A DNA stretch of 64,000 nucleotides from Nymphaea colorata (GCF_008831285.2 NC_045139.1:7658204-7722203), one strand, 5' to 3'; positions 32,965 through 44,580 are shown, counted from the stretch's first letter. The notes: generated by a model not told the origin, from the sequence alone. Made by a program: numbers and translations.

Positions 32965-35900
32965 ATGGCAAATCCAGCCTTCCTCCTCTTCTCCCTTGTG
33001 ATCTCTCTCTTTCTGGTTAGCTGCATTTCCTCGAGAACTCCATCACAACGACGCGCTGATCAAATCGTCAAGGATGAGGAAAAGTAAGCTTCAAAACTAC
33101 ATTCATTGCAGTGAATTTGTTATTTGATACTTTAATTCAATGCCTTTCAATCAAAAGAAGGTGGTGGCGGAACTGTATTGAATGTCTTTCTCAAATGTAT
33201 GTAGAATTTCAATTTGATGCTGTGTTGCTGTACTCTCTCTCCTTAATTCAATGCCTTGCATGCTCTGTAAATTTTAAGTGACTATGTTGTCATCTTATTG
33301 CAGTAAAAACTGAATCTATGTTCTACTGTTATATGTTACAAGAAATGGTAAAACATCATGAAGAGTGACGATTTTCAAGAAGAGATTGTCAGTGTGGTTT
33401 GAAAGGGTTAACTTGGGGACTTGTGAGTCTTTCCGATCGAGGTCATTGAGTGAAACTTCTCAGTCTGGTTGACACATGAATAAAATCGAGCGTCATAAGC
33501 AAAAAATAAAGATAAAATTTTGTATGTTAAACTAAGAAATTAGTCAAATTGCTTTGTTTACTTCATTTTGTATCAAGATTTTTCACATAAAATCTCTCTG
33601 TTTCTCTTTCCCTAGTATGTTCAGGAAGTTGGGATTTTACTGTCAATGGTAGCGGTTCTCTTTCAACGTTAATTGATTTTGAAATGCTGTCTTGGAAATT
33701 GATCAATGTTATTGGAAGATCCGTTCCCCTAGAACGAAGCTCTTCATTCTAACCGTAAACAGCAAGGAGGAGATTGATAGCTTGAATTTGAGATGCTTAG
33801 GACTTGTGAGCTGTGGATTCAAGTTTAGACCTCCTCCCCTTTGATCTTAAACCAAACTTTTTCTTAATGCAAAAGAAGTGAAATAAGGATCTTAGACCGT
33901 GGATTTTATCATGGATCTTTTGCCATATCAGTAAAAGCGTGATACGTCAGATCTACATCAGGTCATAAATTTCAACTATGAAGTAACCAATTACTTAAAG
34001 ACAGAAATAAGTTGCTAAAATGCTGGTTCTGTTTTGTGGTTGTGTTTTGGAGCCAACGTTGAGAAGAATATGAGTGTGTGACATAATAATTAATATTGTG
34101 TTTGTAGACAACATCCTAATGAGGTAGGTGGCGAGCATTAAATATTCAGTAAATCATCCTCAGTCTTCATATCTCCTGTCGGGAGAAAATTTTACGAAAA
34201 CCAACTCAACTGTTCAATTCAATTGGTCAGGTAGACAATCTTAAGTTGGAGTTTCCTTTTGATTAATACAAATCTACGTAGAGGTTCCAGAACATCTTAT
34301 TGATATACCATCAAAGCATGCTGTTTTGTGTTAGGGTTCTGCACTTTACATAAAAGAAGCTGATAGTTAAATGAAAAAAAGTCAGACTTAAGCATTTTCC
34401 AGTTCAAATGCGGTATGGAGTACCCTAGCTCCATCTTCAACATGAAATTGCTGCAATAGAAGATGTTATTGATATACCATCAAAGCTTTGATAACCTTAT
34501 TTTCTTGCGGAAAATCTTTGTTGAGTTCAAATGTGGTGTGCAGTTAGTTCACTAGCTCGATCTTCAACATGAACTTGCTGCAACACAAATCTTATTTTGG
34601 AGGAATTAGGGAAACTATGGTAGATCTCCATTTGAAGGCTGAGCCAAGGGGGAAGCCTGCATGGGCTCTCGCCCCACCTCGAAATCTTAAAAAAAAAATT
34701 AACATGTAAATTTCAAAAAATTTTACTTGTCATATATATAAAAATTGATATTTCGGTCTGTGTCAAAACTTAGAAACTTTAAATTCAGCCTGCCTGATTG
34801 AAAATTTTTGGCTCTGCCCAGTCCAACTACGTCTTTAACCAACAATTTTACTTTGTTTTTGGCTTGGTGCACCTTAGGATCGTCAATGGCTCAAGGAGGG
34901 GGCTGCAGTACCTTTCATGCCGGACCGGCAACCCGATCGACGATTGCTGGCGGTGCGACCCGAATTGGGCATCAAACCGGCAGCGGCTCGCCGACTGCGC
35001 GATCGGGTTCGGCAAGAATGCAATTGGAGGAGGGAATGGAAGGATTTATATTGTGGACGACAATGGGGACGACGACCCAGTGAACCCCAAGCCCGGCACA
35101 CTTAGGTATGGGGTGATCCAAACCGAGCCCTTGTGGATCATCTTTGCCCGGGACATGGTGATACAGCTCCAGCAGCAACTGGTCATGAACTCACACAAGA
35201 CCATAGACGGCCGCGGTGCAAGCGTTCACATAGCCAATGGCCCATGCATCACCATCCATGATGTCAGCAACATCATCATACATGGCATCCACATCCATGA
35301 TTGCAAGCCATCACCTCCAGGCACCATAAGGGACTCTCCTCAGCACGCTGGTCGCTGGATCGAATCGGACGGCGATGGCATCTCCATATTTGCATCTAGG
35401 GACATCTGGGTCGACCATTGCTCCCTCTCCAACTGCCATGATGGGCTCATTGATGCCATTCATGATTCCACGGACATCACCATTTCCAACAACTACATGA
35501 CCCATCATGATAAGGTCATGCTCTTGGGCCATAGCGACGCTTACCTGCCGGATAAAGCCATGAGAGTTACTGTAGCCTTTAATCACTTTGGAGAGGGCCT
35601 TGTCCAAAGGATGCCTAGGTATGTCCCACAAACTCTTCATCTTCTTCTAAATATTTAGATGATGATATATAATATTTTATGATGATATATAATATTTCAT
35701 CTGATATTTAATTCTTTTTGAGTGGGAGAGACTTACCACCCGTGAAAGAGCCGAAGCTTTTATCCAACACTTTATCTTCTTAGCACTGTTTTTGGTGTCT
35801 CGAGATGTCGTCCCCTCTGTACTTCAACTTGTACATCAGTGGTCATACTTTTACACTACATGAGGTTGACGCTATTAATACTCGACATGAATACTGACCA

Positions 35901-37610
35901 CCTAACACCACATCTCAAGCTGTTGCACTAACCTAATAGGGGACCAACTTCTATGTAATTAGATGATGATATTTCCTTTCTTCCCTTTCTTTTGAAAATT
36001 TTCGCTTACTCATGCATATATCATTGAAAAAAAAAGTCTAATTATCATATACTTGTGAATGTCCACTGCTTTAATTTGCTTACATCTACCAAGTAAAGAT
36101 GTCAAGGTGAAGCACTTTATTTTGGAGAATTTTAAGAGGTTAAATGCTTGCTCGGATTACACATTTTAAAACCAAGTTTTCACAAAATCCAGTTGTACGT
36201 AGAAACTTGATGTCTTAATTGGGTTTTTAAATAGAAGAACAGCTTATTTTTGCTTTGTGTAATTTAGTTTTTGTTTTGAATGATAATAACTTGTTTTCTG
36301 TGAGAATCTATTAAACTTGATAAATAAGAGGAAGAACAGGTTTTGAGTTTTCATTCTGAAAAAATTGGAGAGCAGCTTTTTCATTTGAAAATCTGTTTCC
36401 CTCGAACCAAGCCTATGAAAAATTCAGATTACAGCAGTGTTGCGAATGTCATATTCAGAAGCTCGTTTCTTAGATGAAAATTACCTCCTTTTATTTCAAA
36501 AGTTGACTAACTTTTGTTTTCTAATGCCTTGTATCAGGTGCAGACATGGATTTTTCCATATTGTGAACAATGACTACACTCACTGGGAAATGTACGCCAT
36601 TGGTGGGAGTGCGGACCCTACGATCATCAGCCAGGGCAACAGATTTCTTGCACCCAATACTCGATTCGATAAAGAGGTGATCATCCTAGATTTTGCGTAA
36701 TACATCAATTTCATACTGTGCTTAATTCTTGTGCATTGGTCGATAGCAAAATTTTATAATGCTACTTACATGCAGTACTCTTTTTTATTTTTATTATAAG
36801 CTTATGATCTACTGTTTCACAAATTATAATGGGTATTTCTCAAAATCTTTCATGAGAAAAAGGGTCAGCAAATCATCCAAAGGCTTAAGAGAAAAAAGGA
36901 TCACATGATTTGGATCAGGTGATCCAGTTTCAGAATGGATTGAAAATCATCAGTCTAAACTTCTTCAACTCATAAATTCCAATCTACCATTCACCAACGC
37001 TTTTCTTAGAATACACAAGAGTGAAAAGTTCACATGTAAGTCTTATACATATATGGTTACATTTGCCAAACGAGGACATTAAATAATTCTGATGCATGAG
37101 TTGAATTTTCTTCTGAAGAGAGTGTGTTTGTGTGTGATAAACAATTCAAATTGCATTAGAACTTAATAGTAAGAAACCAAGGATTTTCAAGAGACATTGG
37201 ATTCGAAGCATCTCAGTGAATCATTAAAAATTTTACAGAAAGAAACATATCTGTAATAAGCGACAAAGACGATCAGGGGCTAAGAGAACTCGAATTTCGA
37301 GGCGTGTTGTCCGCACGCTAGTGTTCCCTGGAGAGTGATGTGATGATCGTAAATGAAGTCAATGACGACAACTGGGTGGCAGGTAACGAAGCGGGAGAAC
37401 GCACCTGAGAGCGAATGGACGCACTGGAACTGGGTCTCGGAGGGCGATCTCATGCTGAACGGAGCCTACTTCCTTCCGTCGGGCTCAGGCGCAGGGGCGG
37501 CTACCAGCTACGCGAGGGCTGACAGCCTCAGCGCCAGGCCGGCCTCCTTCGTCCCCTACGTCACCGCCTCCGCCGGAACCCTCACCTGCAGGAAGGGAAG
37601 CCAATGCTAG
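32965..37610 (+). CDS. Pectate lyase (polysaccharide lyase family 1), gene B
   Basis: Paralogue of gene A with the same role in pectin breakdown in the cell wall. Exons: 32965-33083, 34878-35618, 36538-36676 and 37383-37610, giving 408 residues. Exon 2 (741 nt) and exon 3 (139 nt) match gene A exactly in length, and the intron phases are the same. A signal peptide covers about residues 1-22 (hydrophobic [14 protein letters not shown]). Conserved residues by alignment with A: Ca ligands D204, D206, D228 and D232, K252, and catalytic R284 and R289; all are present. In the conserved N-terminal block, C-G-T-G of gene A reads C-R-T-G. Introns 1 to 3 are 1794, 919 and 706 bp, all longer than in gene A (653, 162 and 350 bp). 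Intron 1 contains a repeat element and a local duplication. An open frame running from 34798 into exon 2 is intron read-through; the true start is the signal-peptide ATG at 32965. Confidence 0.94.
34293..34580 (+). repeat. Diverged tandem duplication inside intron 1 of pectate lyase B
   Basis: The ordered strings TTATTGATATACCATCAAAG, GTTCAAATG, CTAGCTC, ATCTTCAACATGAA and TTGCTGCAA occur first at 34299-34456 and again at 34468-34580. Confidence 0.75.
34638..34819 (+). mobile_element. MITE-like repeat with GGC-GAGCCAAG ends, copy 2 (in intron 1 of gene B)
   Basis: Begins GGCTGAGCCAAGGGGGAAGC and ends TTTTTGGCTCTGCCC, an inverted end pair (GGCTGAGCCAA against GGCAGAGCCAA). The middle matches copy 1 (AAAAAATTTTACTTGTCATA, GATATTTCGG). 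It ends about 60 bp before the exon 2 acceptor. Confidence 0.65.
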
Positions 37611-38463
37611 CGCGGCCGGAGCTCTACCGGCAATCACTCGCCAACTTCTGCTGGTGGTGGCAGAAAGGGCTAGCGCAACGAGTGAATGAGTTGCAACAGG
37701 AGTATCTCCTGTTCAAAGTTTTTTTCTCTTTTCCTTTTTGTCTTTTCCCCCTCAAAAAGTTTGTACTGAACTCTCCACCTCGATAGATTGCATGCTTCGG
37801 GGTAAATAGCTTAGAAGGCTGTGTAGGACGAGTTGATGTGATCCCACTGTGCTATGTTCCCTGTCTGTGGGGAGGCACTGTTCATCACATTGGGGTTAAT
37901 TTACATGCTTTATTATCTCTCTTTTCATATATAATATATACATATATATATATGTATATATGTATGACAAGAAATATGTTCTTCTACTTAATTTTACAAC
38001 AACATTACAAAGACGCACCCAACAATGGGTTAACAACAAATCAAATCAGCATCTAACTTTTGGGCATCTGCCTGTGTGCGGTGAAACCCGTCAATGCAAA
38101 GTGAAGAAAATGCATTCGGCAAGACGGGAAGCATGTCTGCCGATTCACCGGCAGGCAGAACAGAAATGTTTTCTTCACCTTCTACAGACACAACAAAACT
38201 CCATTTTAGTAGACTTGAAATCGAGTTTCCTAATTAATCTAGCAATAAAGAACTCAAATCATTCAAAAAGTTAATCTATTCTCTGCTAAAAAATCAACTG
38301 TCAATGACTCAATACATCAGTAGGTTGCTTTTTAGGGGCATTGCCTAACTGCTCGGGTTAGATTCTGTCAAAAAGAAGGTGTCTTGTTCGATTGTTGTAG
38401 GCATTGTTCCTCAAGTGTGGCATTCATTCAAGTTAATGATACACTGCTGCACATCGAAACAGC

Positions 38464-38531
38464 TCAAGAACCTAAAAACAGGAAAACATGGAAGCCTTCA
38501 AGAACCTAAGAACAGGAAAATACGGAAGCCT
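38464..38531 (+). repeat. 34-bp tandem duplication, two units
   Basis: Both units begin TCAAGAACCTAA and end GGAAGCCT; they differ at a few positions. Confidence 0.88.
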
Positions 38532-39563
38532 TCAGTTTTGGTTACATACGGTGAGATGAACCTTTCTCCTACCCAGAATGGATTTTAGCATGATTTTTGC
38601 TACATCTAACCACTAATCTCTGTTCAGTCACTGGAAAAGTGATTCACATGATTTCAAGAGCGTAGATCCACTAAGCAAAGTCAAATCGACGGTAAGAAGA
38701 TCAGGTCGACGTTTGAGAAAATGCGGGCGAGATGCCTTTTTTCTCAACAAAATTCAAAATTTGATCCTCTTATTTCAATGAATCTACATCACATAAAGAA
38801 CAATGGCAGTTTTTTGACTTTGCATACTGGGGTTTCACCACCCACTGGTGCGTCTGATTTGGCATAATAGAAAAGGGTTGAGATTTAAGGCTCGGCATGG
38901 GGTCGGGCCGTTGGTGGGTTCTAGGTATCCAGCCAAAACTCAGGCCCAGACCAAGAAAAAAAGGGCACCGAGCCCGCCCGATAATTTATCGAGCCAGCCC
39001 GGTTGACTCGACAAGCTCGGGTGAGTTCGATACTGTAATATTTATTTTATTAATATATATATATATATATATAATGCCCCAAAGACAAAAAAAAATTCGC
39101 TTTCGCCTCCTGACAAGCAGCTGTTGGCCCAACTAAGTGCACCAAACCCATTGAATTTGTAAAAAATGTGTCTGTAATTTCTTTCTTGTTGCCTTTCATT
39201 CTCTCTCTCTCTCTCTCTTTTTGATCTCTCTTCTTATCTCGAATAAAAATTTACGCTAAAGTTTTAGGCAAGTTAGGCCGGCAAATATAGGTCTGAATTT
39301 GAACATAATTGCATATATACAATTCAATTGAGATGAATCTGGTAGGGGCTAGCTGGTTTCGACTAGAACCTTGTTCGAGCTAGTAAATATGCCGCTCGTA
39401 GCCTGTTTGCTCCAATACATGCACTCGGACAATCTTTCATTTCATCTGTGATTCTAACCTAATCAATTCTGTTTCCGAACAAAAACTTAGGGGCAATATA
39501 TATCTTCAAACTTTACAATTTCACATGTTTTTGGGTCACCAAAGATCTTAGATCTAGAGCTGA

Positions 39564-39602
39564 TTTTAAAACCTCAGATCTGAGATCTGAGAGGTTTTAA
39601 AA
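39564..39602. repeat. Inverted repeat (12-bp arms) around AGATCT palindromes
   Basis: TTTTAAAACCTC on the left pairs with GAGGTTTTAAAA on the right. The 15-bp centre contains two AGATCT palindromes. It could form a strong cruciform or hairpin, and probably marks one end of the repeat at 39540-40180. Confidence 0.8.
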
Positions 39603-40857
39603 ACTTTTGTTTAATGCACTTCCTCAACCTTCTTTCTCTCCTCCTCTCACTACCTTCATGTGTGGATCATCTGAAATCGAAACTTGGCAACCAACAAAAG
39701 AATCTTGTTTTCTTGTAAGTTGTATAAGTTGTTTGTTATACCAGTACCAGACACGTATAAGTGCAAAACAAAACAGGTCCAGATCCATTTTTTATTCTCA
39801 TTTTTTCATTTGAGTCCAGTCTTAGGAACTCGAATCCTGTTGATGGAATTGATACCATGAACTCGAACCCTCATTAGAATCCAAATAAATTCCTTTGATT
39901 TGAGATTCCTGAATTTCAGCATTCTCACAAATCTGAAATCTGAAGTTCTTAAATCTACATTTTGATAAACCTCAAATTTTCTCCGTAAATTCGACCTCAG
40001 ATCTCATATCTGAGGCTATCAAGTGCAACATTAGTTTGTGTCTGTTTTACAACGGACCTAAAATCCACAGCAATCTAAAATTTAATATCTTAAATCCATA
40101 AATTTAATATCAGACCACCAACCACCTTAAATTCATGGTTTTTAACATGAATGAAGTCTATGTTATTGTTTAAACTGAAGATTTTTCAAATCACACATTT
40201 TTATCAAATAAAATGCAATCTATTTATTTATTGTTTGAACATTATAAACAAATGGCCACATGACAGCTTCACGTAAAAAATATATATATATATATATCCA
40301 GGCATCATGTCTTTTTCAGTAGATATGTCCTGTGTTTAAACGCTAGGTGAGTTTATGAACCCTACATCGACGCCAGCTGCTGTGCGGCAGATATGATGAG
40401 AATAGGCCTGCATATATACACAGCGTTTATTATTCCTTCAAGACTCCTAGGCATTGTACTGCCTTCTCTACCGTCACGTCTCATTATGTGGACGAAGAAA
40501 AGATAAATTGTCGCTTCTCCACATCACGTCACTCCTTTTATGTCTCCATGCATGAGATAGTTTGTCTGTTGTACATGTGGAGAAGGAAGCAGGCACGGCA
40601 TTCCCCTGTTGACAAGGGACCTGTCCTCATCCCCCTTGCCCTTTTCATACTGAAGTAAGCGAATATAATTTGTGGGAGCAAACTAGACATCTATGGCTAG
40701 TTGGCTACGCCTCCTTAGTTTTTTACCCTTCTTTACTTGGTGGTTTTACTGCTACCAGAAGCATCTCACGGCAATTTTGTAGCTCCACACGCTCATTAAT
40801 ATTAAAACAGAAATAAGTGTAACTTGATTTGAAAAGCATAATAATCTTGTTCTTCTC

Positions 40858-40863
<6 letters not shown>

Positions 40864-40955
<92 letters not shown>

Positions 40956-40966
40956 AGAGAGAGAGT
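40864..40966. repeat. Long (TA)n microsatellite followed by (GA)n
   Basis: About 88 bp of uninterrupted TA (40864-40952) run into a short GA tract. The reverse frame encodes an artefactual Ile-Tyr repeat. Confidence 0.95.
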
Positions 40967-41016
40967 AGAGCGGGCTCAGACCCCACCACTTAGCCTTAAG
41001 ATTGATATCCCTAATG

Positions 41017-41447
41017 TAGGGATGTCAATATGTCCCATTTGAATCGAATATTTGATCGATCCGACTCAAAAAAATCGGATATGGAAAAAAATTTAATATC
41101 TCATGAAGAAATCAGATCAAATTCGGATTTAATAAATGGCATCTGATCAGATTCGAATATATATATAAATATCCAATTGGATTCGGATTCATATCGAATT
41201 CATTTTTAGACAAATATTATGTATTTAATGTTATTAAAACTTGAAAATTGGCAAAATCCAGTTCAAAATTCAGATTTAGATTCAAATATAAATTTAAAAC
41301 TCAGATTCGGATTGTAAAATCTGTTTTTGGATTCGGATCTGGATATGACCTTTTTTTATTTGAATTTGAATCTGAATTCGAATCCAGAAATGAATATCCC
41401 AAAAAACGGATATGATTAAGGACAAATCCTATCCGTTGACATACCTA
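41017..41447. mobile_element. MITE-like inverted-repeat element, copy 4 of family GGGATGTCAAT
   Basis: Starts TAGGGATGTCAATATGTCCC and ends ...TATCCGTTGACATACCTA. The 431-bp interior is noncoding with many GGATTC, TTCGGATTT and GAATTCGAAT words, as in copies 1 to 3. Confidence 0.68.
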
Positions 41448-42004
41448 CCTTACCCCCAAGCCAATACTCCTGAATATCATCAACACAGCACCTTCTAAGA
41501 ATTGAACCAAGGGTATGTGTGAGAGAAAGAGAGACATTGGTGCTAGATGCTAGATGTTGAATACTTAAATGCTAGACAGATAAAGAAACAATTTCAACAT
41601 TTCATCTTACTATTGAGAGAAACATGTGTGAACTAACTTTTCATCGGGTTTAAATAAACTAAATGTTACCTGATGGTTGTACTGAAGAATTTGTGGGTAA
41701 AAACTGTCACTCAAAAGAGCATTAGCAACGTTTATGTGCAACAGCACTTTATGGTGCTTTTAGCGAAGTTTTTCAATGACAGATTTTTTGAACTTTTATC
41801 TATCCAACATCATATTGACGTCCAACAAATTAATAGCGGCACATGTCAATTTTTAACTGTTTTTTTTTTATATTTAGTTTTAAATGTTAAGTACTTTATA
41901 TGTTTCATTTATTTTTTAAAAACCTACTTTTTAGTTATTTTTAGCTGATTCACAACTTAATCGGCTGAATCAATGAAATCGCCAATTCATCACCCCACCG
42001 ATTC
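41448..42004. other. Intergenic DNA, no gene recognised
   Basis: AT-rich; an open plus-strand frame of 91 codons at 41673-41948 has no recognisable domain. Confidence 0.35.
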
Positions 42005-42019
42005 TGTTCATGAACTTTT

Positions 42020-42258
42020 CGGGTGAGCAAGGGGTATTAAATCCACCGCTCGAAAAAGGCCCGAAGGTCCCCCATTCCCCCTGCTTCCAGGGTCCTGAGC
42101 TGCGTCGGTGTCAGTGATAGCAACGGTGCACCCTTCAGTTTGGGTGCTGCGCCCTACCGCCTTAAGATACAGGAACATAACGCCTATGAGAATCGAACTA
42201 GAGACCTGCCTTAATACAGGCCCCTAGCTCGACCAGCTACGCTATACCCCTTGAGGCT
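42020..42258 (-). mobile_element. tRNA-derived SINE with 15-bp target-site duplication
   Basis: On the minus strand the 5' part reads GGGGTATAGCGTAGCTGGTC and GAGCTAGGGG, a degenerate polymerase III A box (about 42226-42246). About 30 bases on is AGTTCGATTCTC, a B box (42188-42199). The 3' part is a tRNA-unrelated body of about 165 bp. The whole unit is flanked by perfect direct repeats TGTTCATGAACTTTT at 42005-42019 and 42259-42273. Head, body and long target-site duplication are what defines a plant SINE. It lacks a long poly-A tail; the minus-strand 3' end reads ...GCTCACCCG before the target-site repeat. Confidence 0.87.
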
Positions 42259-42273
42259 TGTTCATGAACTTTT

Positions 42274-42631
42274 ACCTGCTGCAACAACCGGTTGAAAGTT
42301 CGAATCCTTTGAGATACATAAAAGGAACGAGTGCTCATATTTTTGTGACTTGAAACCCAAGGTAGGTCAAGATGTTTATATTTATGTTACTCAGTAAAAT
42401 TGATTTGCTTCCTTTGCTCCCATGATCACCTATGCCAAATATTGCCATCCTTGGATATTATATGTCTGCCCTTTTATAGCTTCAAGGTTAGTCTCGTTGA
42501 TGTTGGTAAGCGGTAAACTGCGGTTTTAACTGTTTTATTGAGAATTTCCACCTTGCTACTTAACAAAAACCTAATGAATTTTATTTATATATTTTAACTG
42601 AAGAAAACATTTTTAAAATGTTGGCTCGCAC
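42274..42631. other. Intergenic DNA, no gene recognised
   Basis: AT-rich and noncoding between the SINE and an inverted-repeat element. Confidence 0.35.
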
Positions 42632-42882
42632 TTAGAGATGTACAACAAGTCCAGCCAAGTCAGGCTTTCCTCAATTAAAACTAAGTTATAAAAGAGTCGA
42701 GTTCGACTCGTTTAAACTCGACTTGGCTTGTGTCTTGCCTACTTGATAATCTTCAAGGGAATGTAGGTAAGTTTTGAAGAATTTTAACATCATTTTTGTT
42801 GTTTTCATTTAAAGAAAATATATGAATCTACACAAGCTTTACTGAGTCAAGCTCGAGTGATCGCTTATTGTACGTTTCTAAT
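42632..42882. mobile_element. Inverted-repeat element with CTTAGAGATGTACAA ends
   Basis: Left end CTTAGAGATGTACAACAAG; the right end is the inverse of ATTAGAAACGTACAATAAG, so 14 of 19 positions pair. The 251-bp interior contains GAGTTCGACTCG- and GACTCG-rich words and no coding frame. This fits a small nonautonomous DNA element. Confidence 0.55.
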
Positions 42883-42949
42883 CCAAATACCACCAGCTGA
42901 TATTCTTATCATTTCATTTTGTAAAGAAAACTCGCTTTAGTATATGTAG

Positions 42950-43110
42950 TGGCAGACCCAATACCTTTCCAAAAAGGTGGCCATTATGGAATTTTCAAAA
43001 TCTTTTTTGGGGCCAAACTGACATTTTTGAAAAGTTTAGTCTCAAAAATTTTGACTTTTCAAAAGCTCAAGGGTGCCATGGCCATTGTGGGGGCTTCTTG
43101 GCTCTGACCT
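42950..43110 (+). repeat. Diverged relative of the GAGCC-end repeat
   Basis: AT-rich middle with TTTTGAAAAGTTTAG and TTTTGACTTTTCAAAA between GC-richer ends (GTGGCAGACCC... and ...CTTGGCTCTGACC). Resembles copies at 27946 and 34638 in plan, weakly in sequence. Confidence 0.35.
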
Positions 43111-43479
43111 AAGTATCTTCCGTTGGAAAGTTATAAATAAGGTAGATTCAAGACATGCAAAAACATTTCATATTTGTGGTATTTTTACATGGGTGTCACA
43201 AGCATCGATTCTACCACTATGTGAAAAAGATTATTTAAGATCCTCGGTTATGTCACAGGGACTCTTTCAAAAAAAAAGGGCCGCACTTGTATCAACACGA
43301 CACTAGTGCTGGTTATGGCGCAACTCCAACATGCACTCCAACCACATCCTTTCTTATGCAAGTTTAAATTTTTTTTTTTTTTATGTATAGTAATGAAAGT
43401 AAAAGAAAAGACATATTAAGTTAAGAAACAAGTAAAAATTATATATACCATGACTACATACATTTATATATATATAATA

Positions 43480-43510
<31 letters not shown>

Positions 43511-44399
43511 CATCCACATCCCGGTATCCGCACCCCGCACTCATGTGACATAAATCCTCGGTTTGGAGCTGAAATCTCATATTAGAGATGATGGGATTGT
43601 GAAGCTATGATTTCTAATGATCTCAAATCTCAATATATGAAACGCACGCCCCCTGAATTTTGAATCTTCTTCAACGTCCAGGTTTCTAAGTTGAAAGTTT
43701 AAAACCTTTAGTTACCATCTCCGACGGTTCTTATCAAAATGGCATTCCTTAGTTGCAAGTGCCACCGACGTCCCATTGAATACACCCTACAACGACTTAC
43801 TGGATTTAATATAAATACAAAGAATGCAATGTTTGAATGGTCAGCATCTGGACGAAAGACTACCAATGCTGCCGTAAAAATTGGCTTTAATGTGGCCGAT
43901 TCAAGGCGTACCATGTCTCGGCCTTTAATTATTTTTAAACTATTTTTTAGGATTCTAATTCGATTTTTGCCGAATCATTTATTATAAGGAAGTAAAGCGC
44001 CTCAACCATTTCAAACTAACTTGTCTAAGCATTCATTGTTTGAGCAGCAATAAAGAGGAGCCTTGGCGCCTAAGCAGTTGTAGTGGGTGAGTCACCATTT
44101 ACTGGGGGGCAGTTGAAGGTTTGATTTTATAGGTGCTCAGCTCTGCACCTACTTCTACGTGCTTCAATTAGACTTGGGCGCTAAGGCCCATTATAATAAA
44201 AAAATATTTTTAAATATAAAATAAATTAAAAATATATTTTAAATCAAATAAAAAATATTTTTTATTTGTTATTGGACCAAATTGAGCCCCCATCGGGCTA
44301 TAACCCGGGCCAGTTTTTCGGGCTTGATCAGATCGGATGTCCAGGTCTAGTCTCAATGCAAAGGTAAAAGGGGTTTGTAGATGATGTTTTCAAAAAACT
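43111..44399. other. Intergenic DNA, no gene recognised
   Basis: Open frames at 43739-43987 (plus) and 43708-43914 (minus) overlap and lack domains. A (TA)n tract lies at 43484-43511. At 44280-44350 GGGCTATAACCCGGGCC is a short palindromic, GC-rich string typical of a decayed repeat. Confidence 0.35.
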
Positions 44400-44580
44400 T
44401 GGTTTGGTGGAAAATAAGTTGTAAAAACTAGATTCGTCGCGAAACTATTGTTTCAAAATTTTAACAATAACTAAAATATAATTTTTCAAAATATTTATAT
44501 AGATTAAATAGAAATTTGTAAATAAATTTATTCATCTTAAAAAAAAAAGGAGAGGGTGCCATGGCCCCATGCCTTAACCC
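44400..44580 (-). repeat. Probable copy of the GAGCC-end repeat, minus strand
   Basis: AAAATATAATTTTTCAAAAT and TTTATATAGATTAAATAGAA match, with gaps, the order found at 59500-59580 (AAAATATCATTTTTCAAAA, TTTTTGTATAAAACAGGTGA), followed by a GC-rich end (GCCATGGCCCCATGCC). Confidence 0.4.

Larger units (their letters stand above)
37611..40863. other. 3' flank of pectate lyase B and intergenic DNA
   Basis: After the likely 3' untranslated region there is AT-rich intergenic DNA with (TA)n tracts at about 37931-37960, 39051-39072 and 40279-40297, a CT tract at 39198-39218, and a GC-richer stretch at 38885-39030 with GTCGGGCC/CGAGCCCG words typical of degenerate plant repeats. The part at about 39540-40180 shares motifs with 58676-59100. 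No gene recognised. Confidence 0.4.

Noticed and set aside
34798-35658. A 286-codon open frame starting inside intron 1 of pectate lyase B
   Set aside because: Its first 26 codons come from intron DNA and the repeat end; the acceptor at 34876-34877 and the homology to gene A show that the real coding part begins at 34878, joined to the signal-peptide exon at 32965.
40864-40952. Regular repeat considered as a CRISPR array
   Set aside because: It is a dinucleotide microsatellite without spacers; no direct-repeat/spacer pattern occurs anywhere in the window, and the DNA is plant nuclear.
40723-40989. 88-codon frame with an Ile-Tyr repeat
   Set aside because: It is a translation of the (TA)n microsatellite.
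43739-43987. 82-codon plus-strand frame
   Set aside because: An equally long frame runs on the opposite strand, and neither has a recognisable motif.
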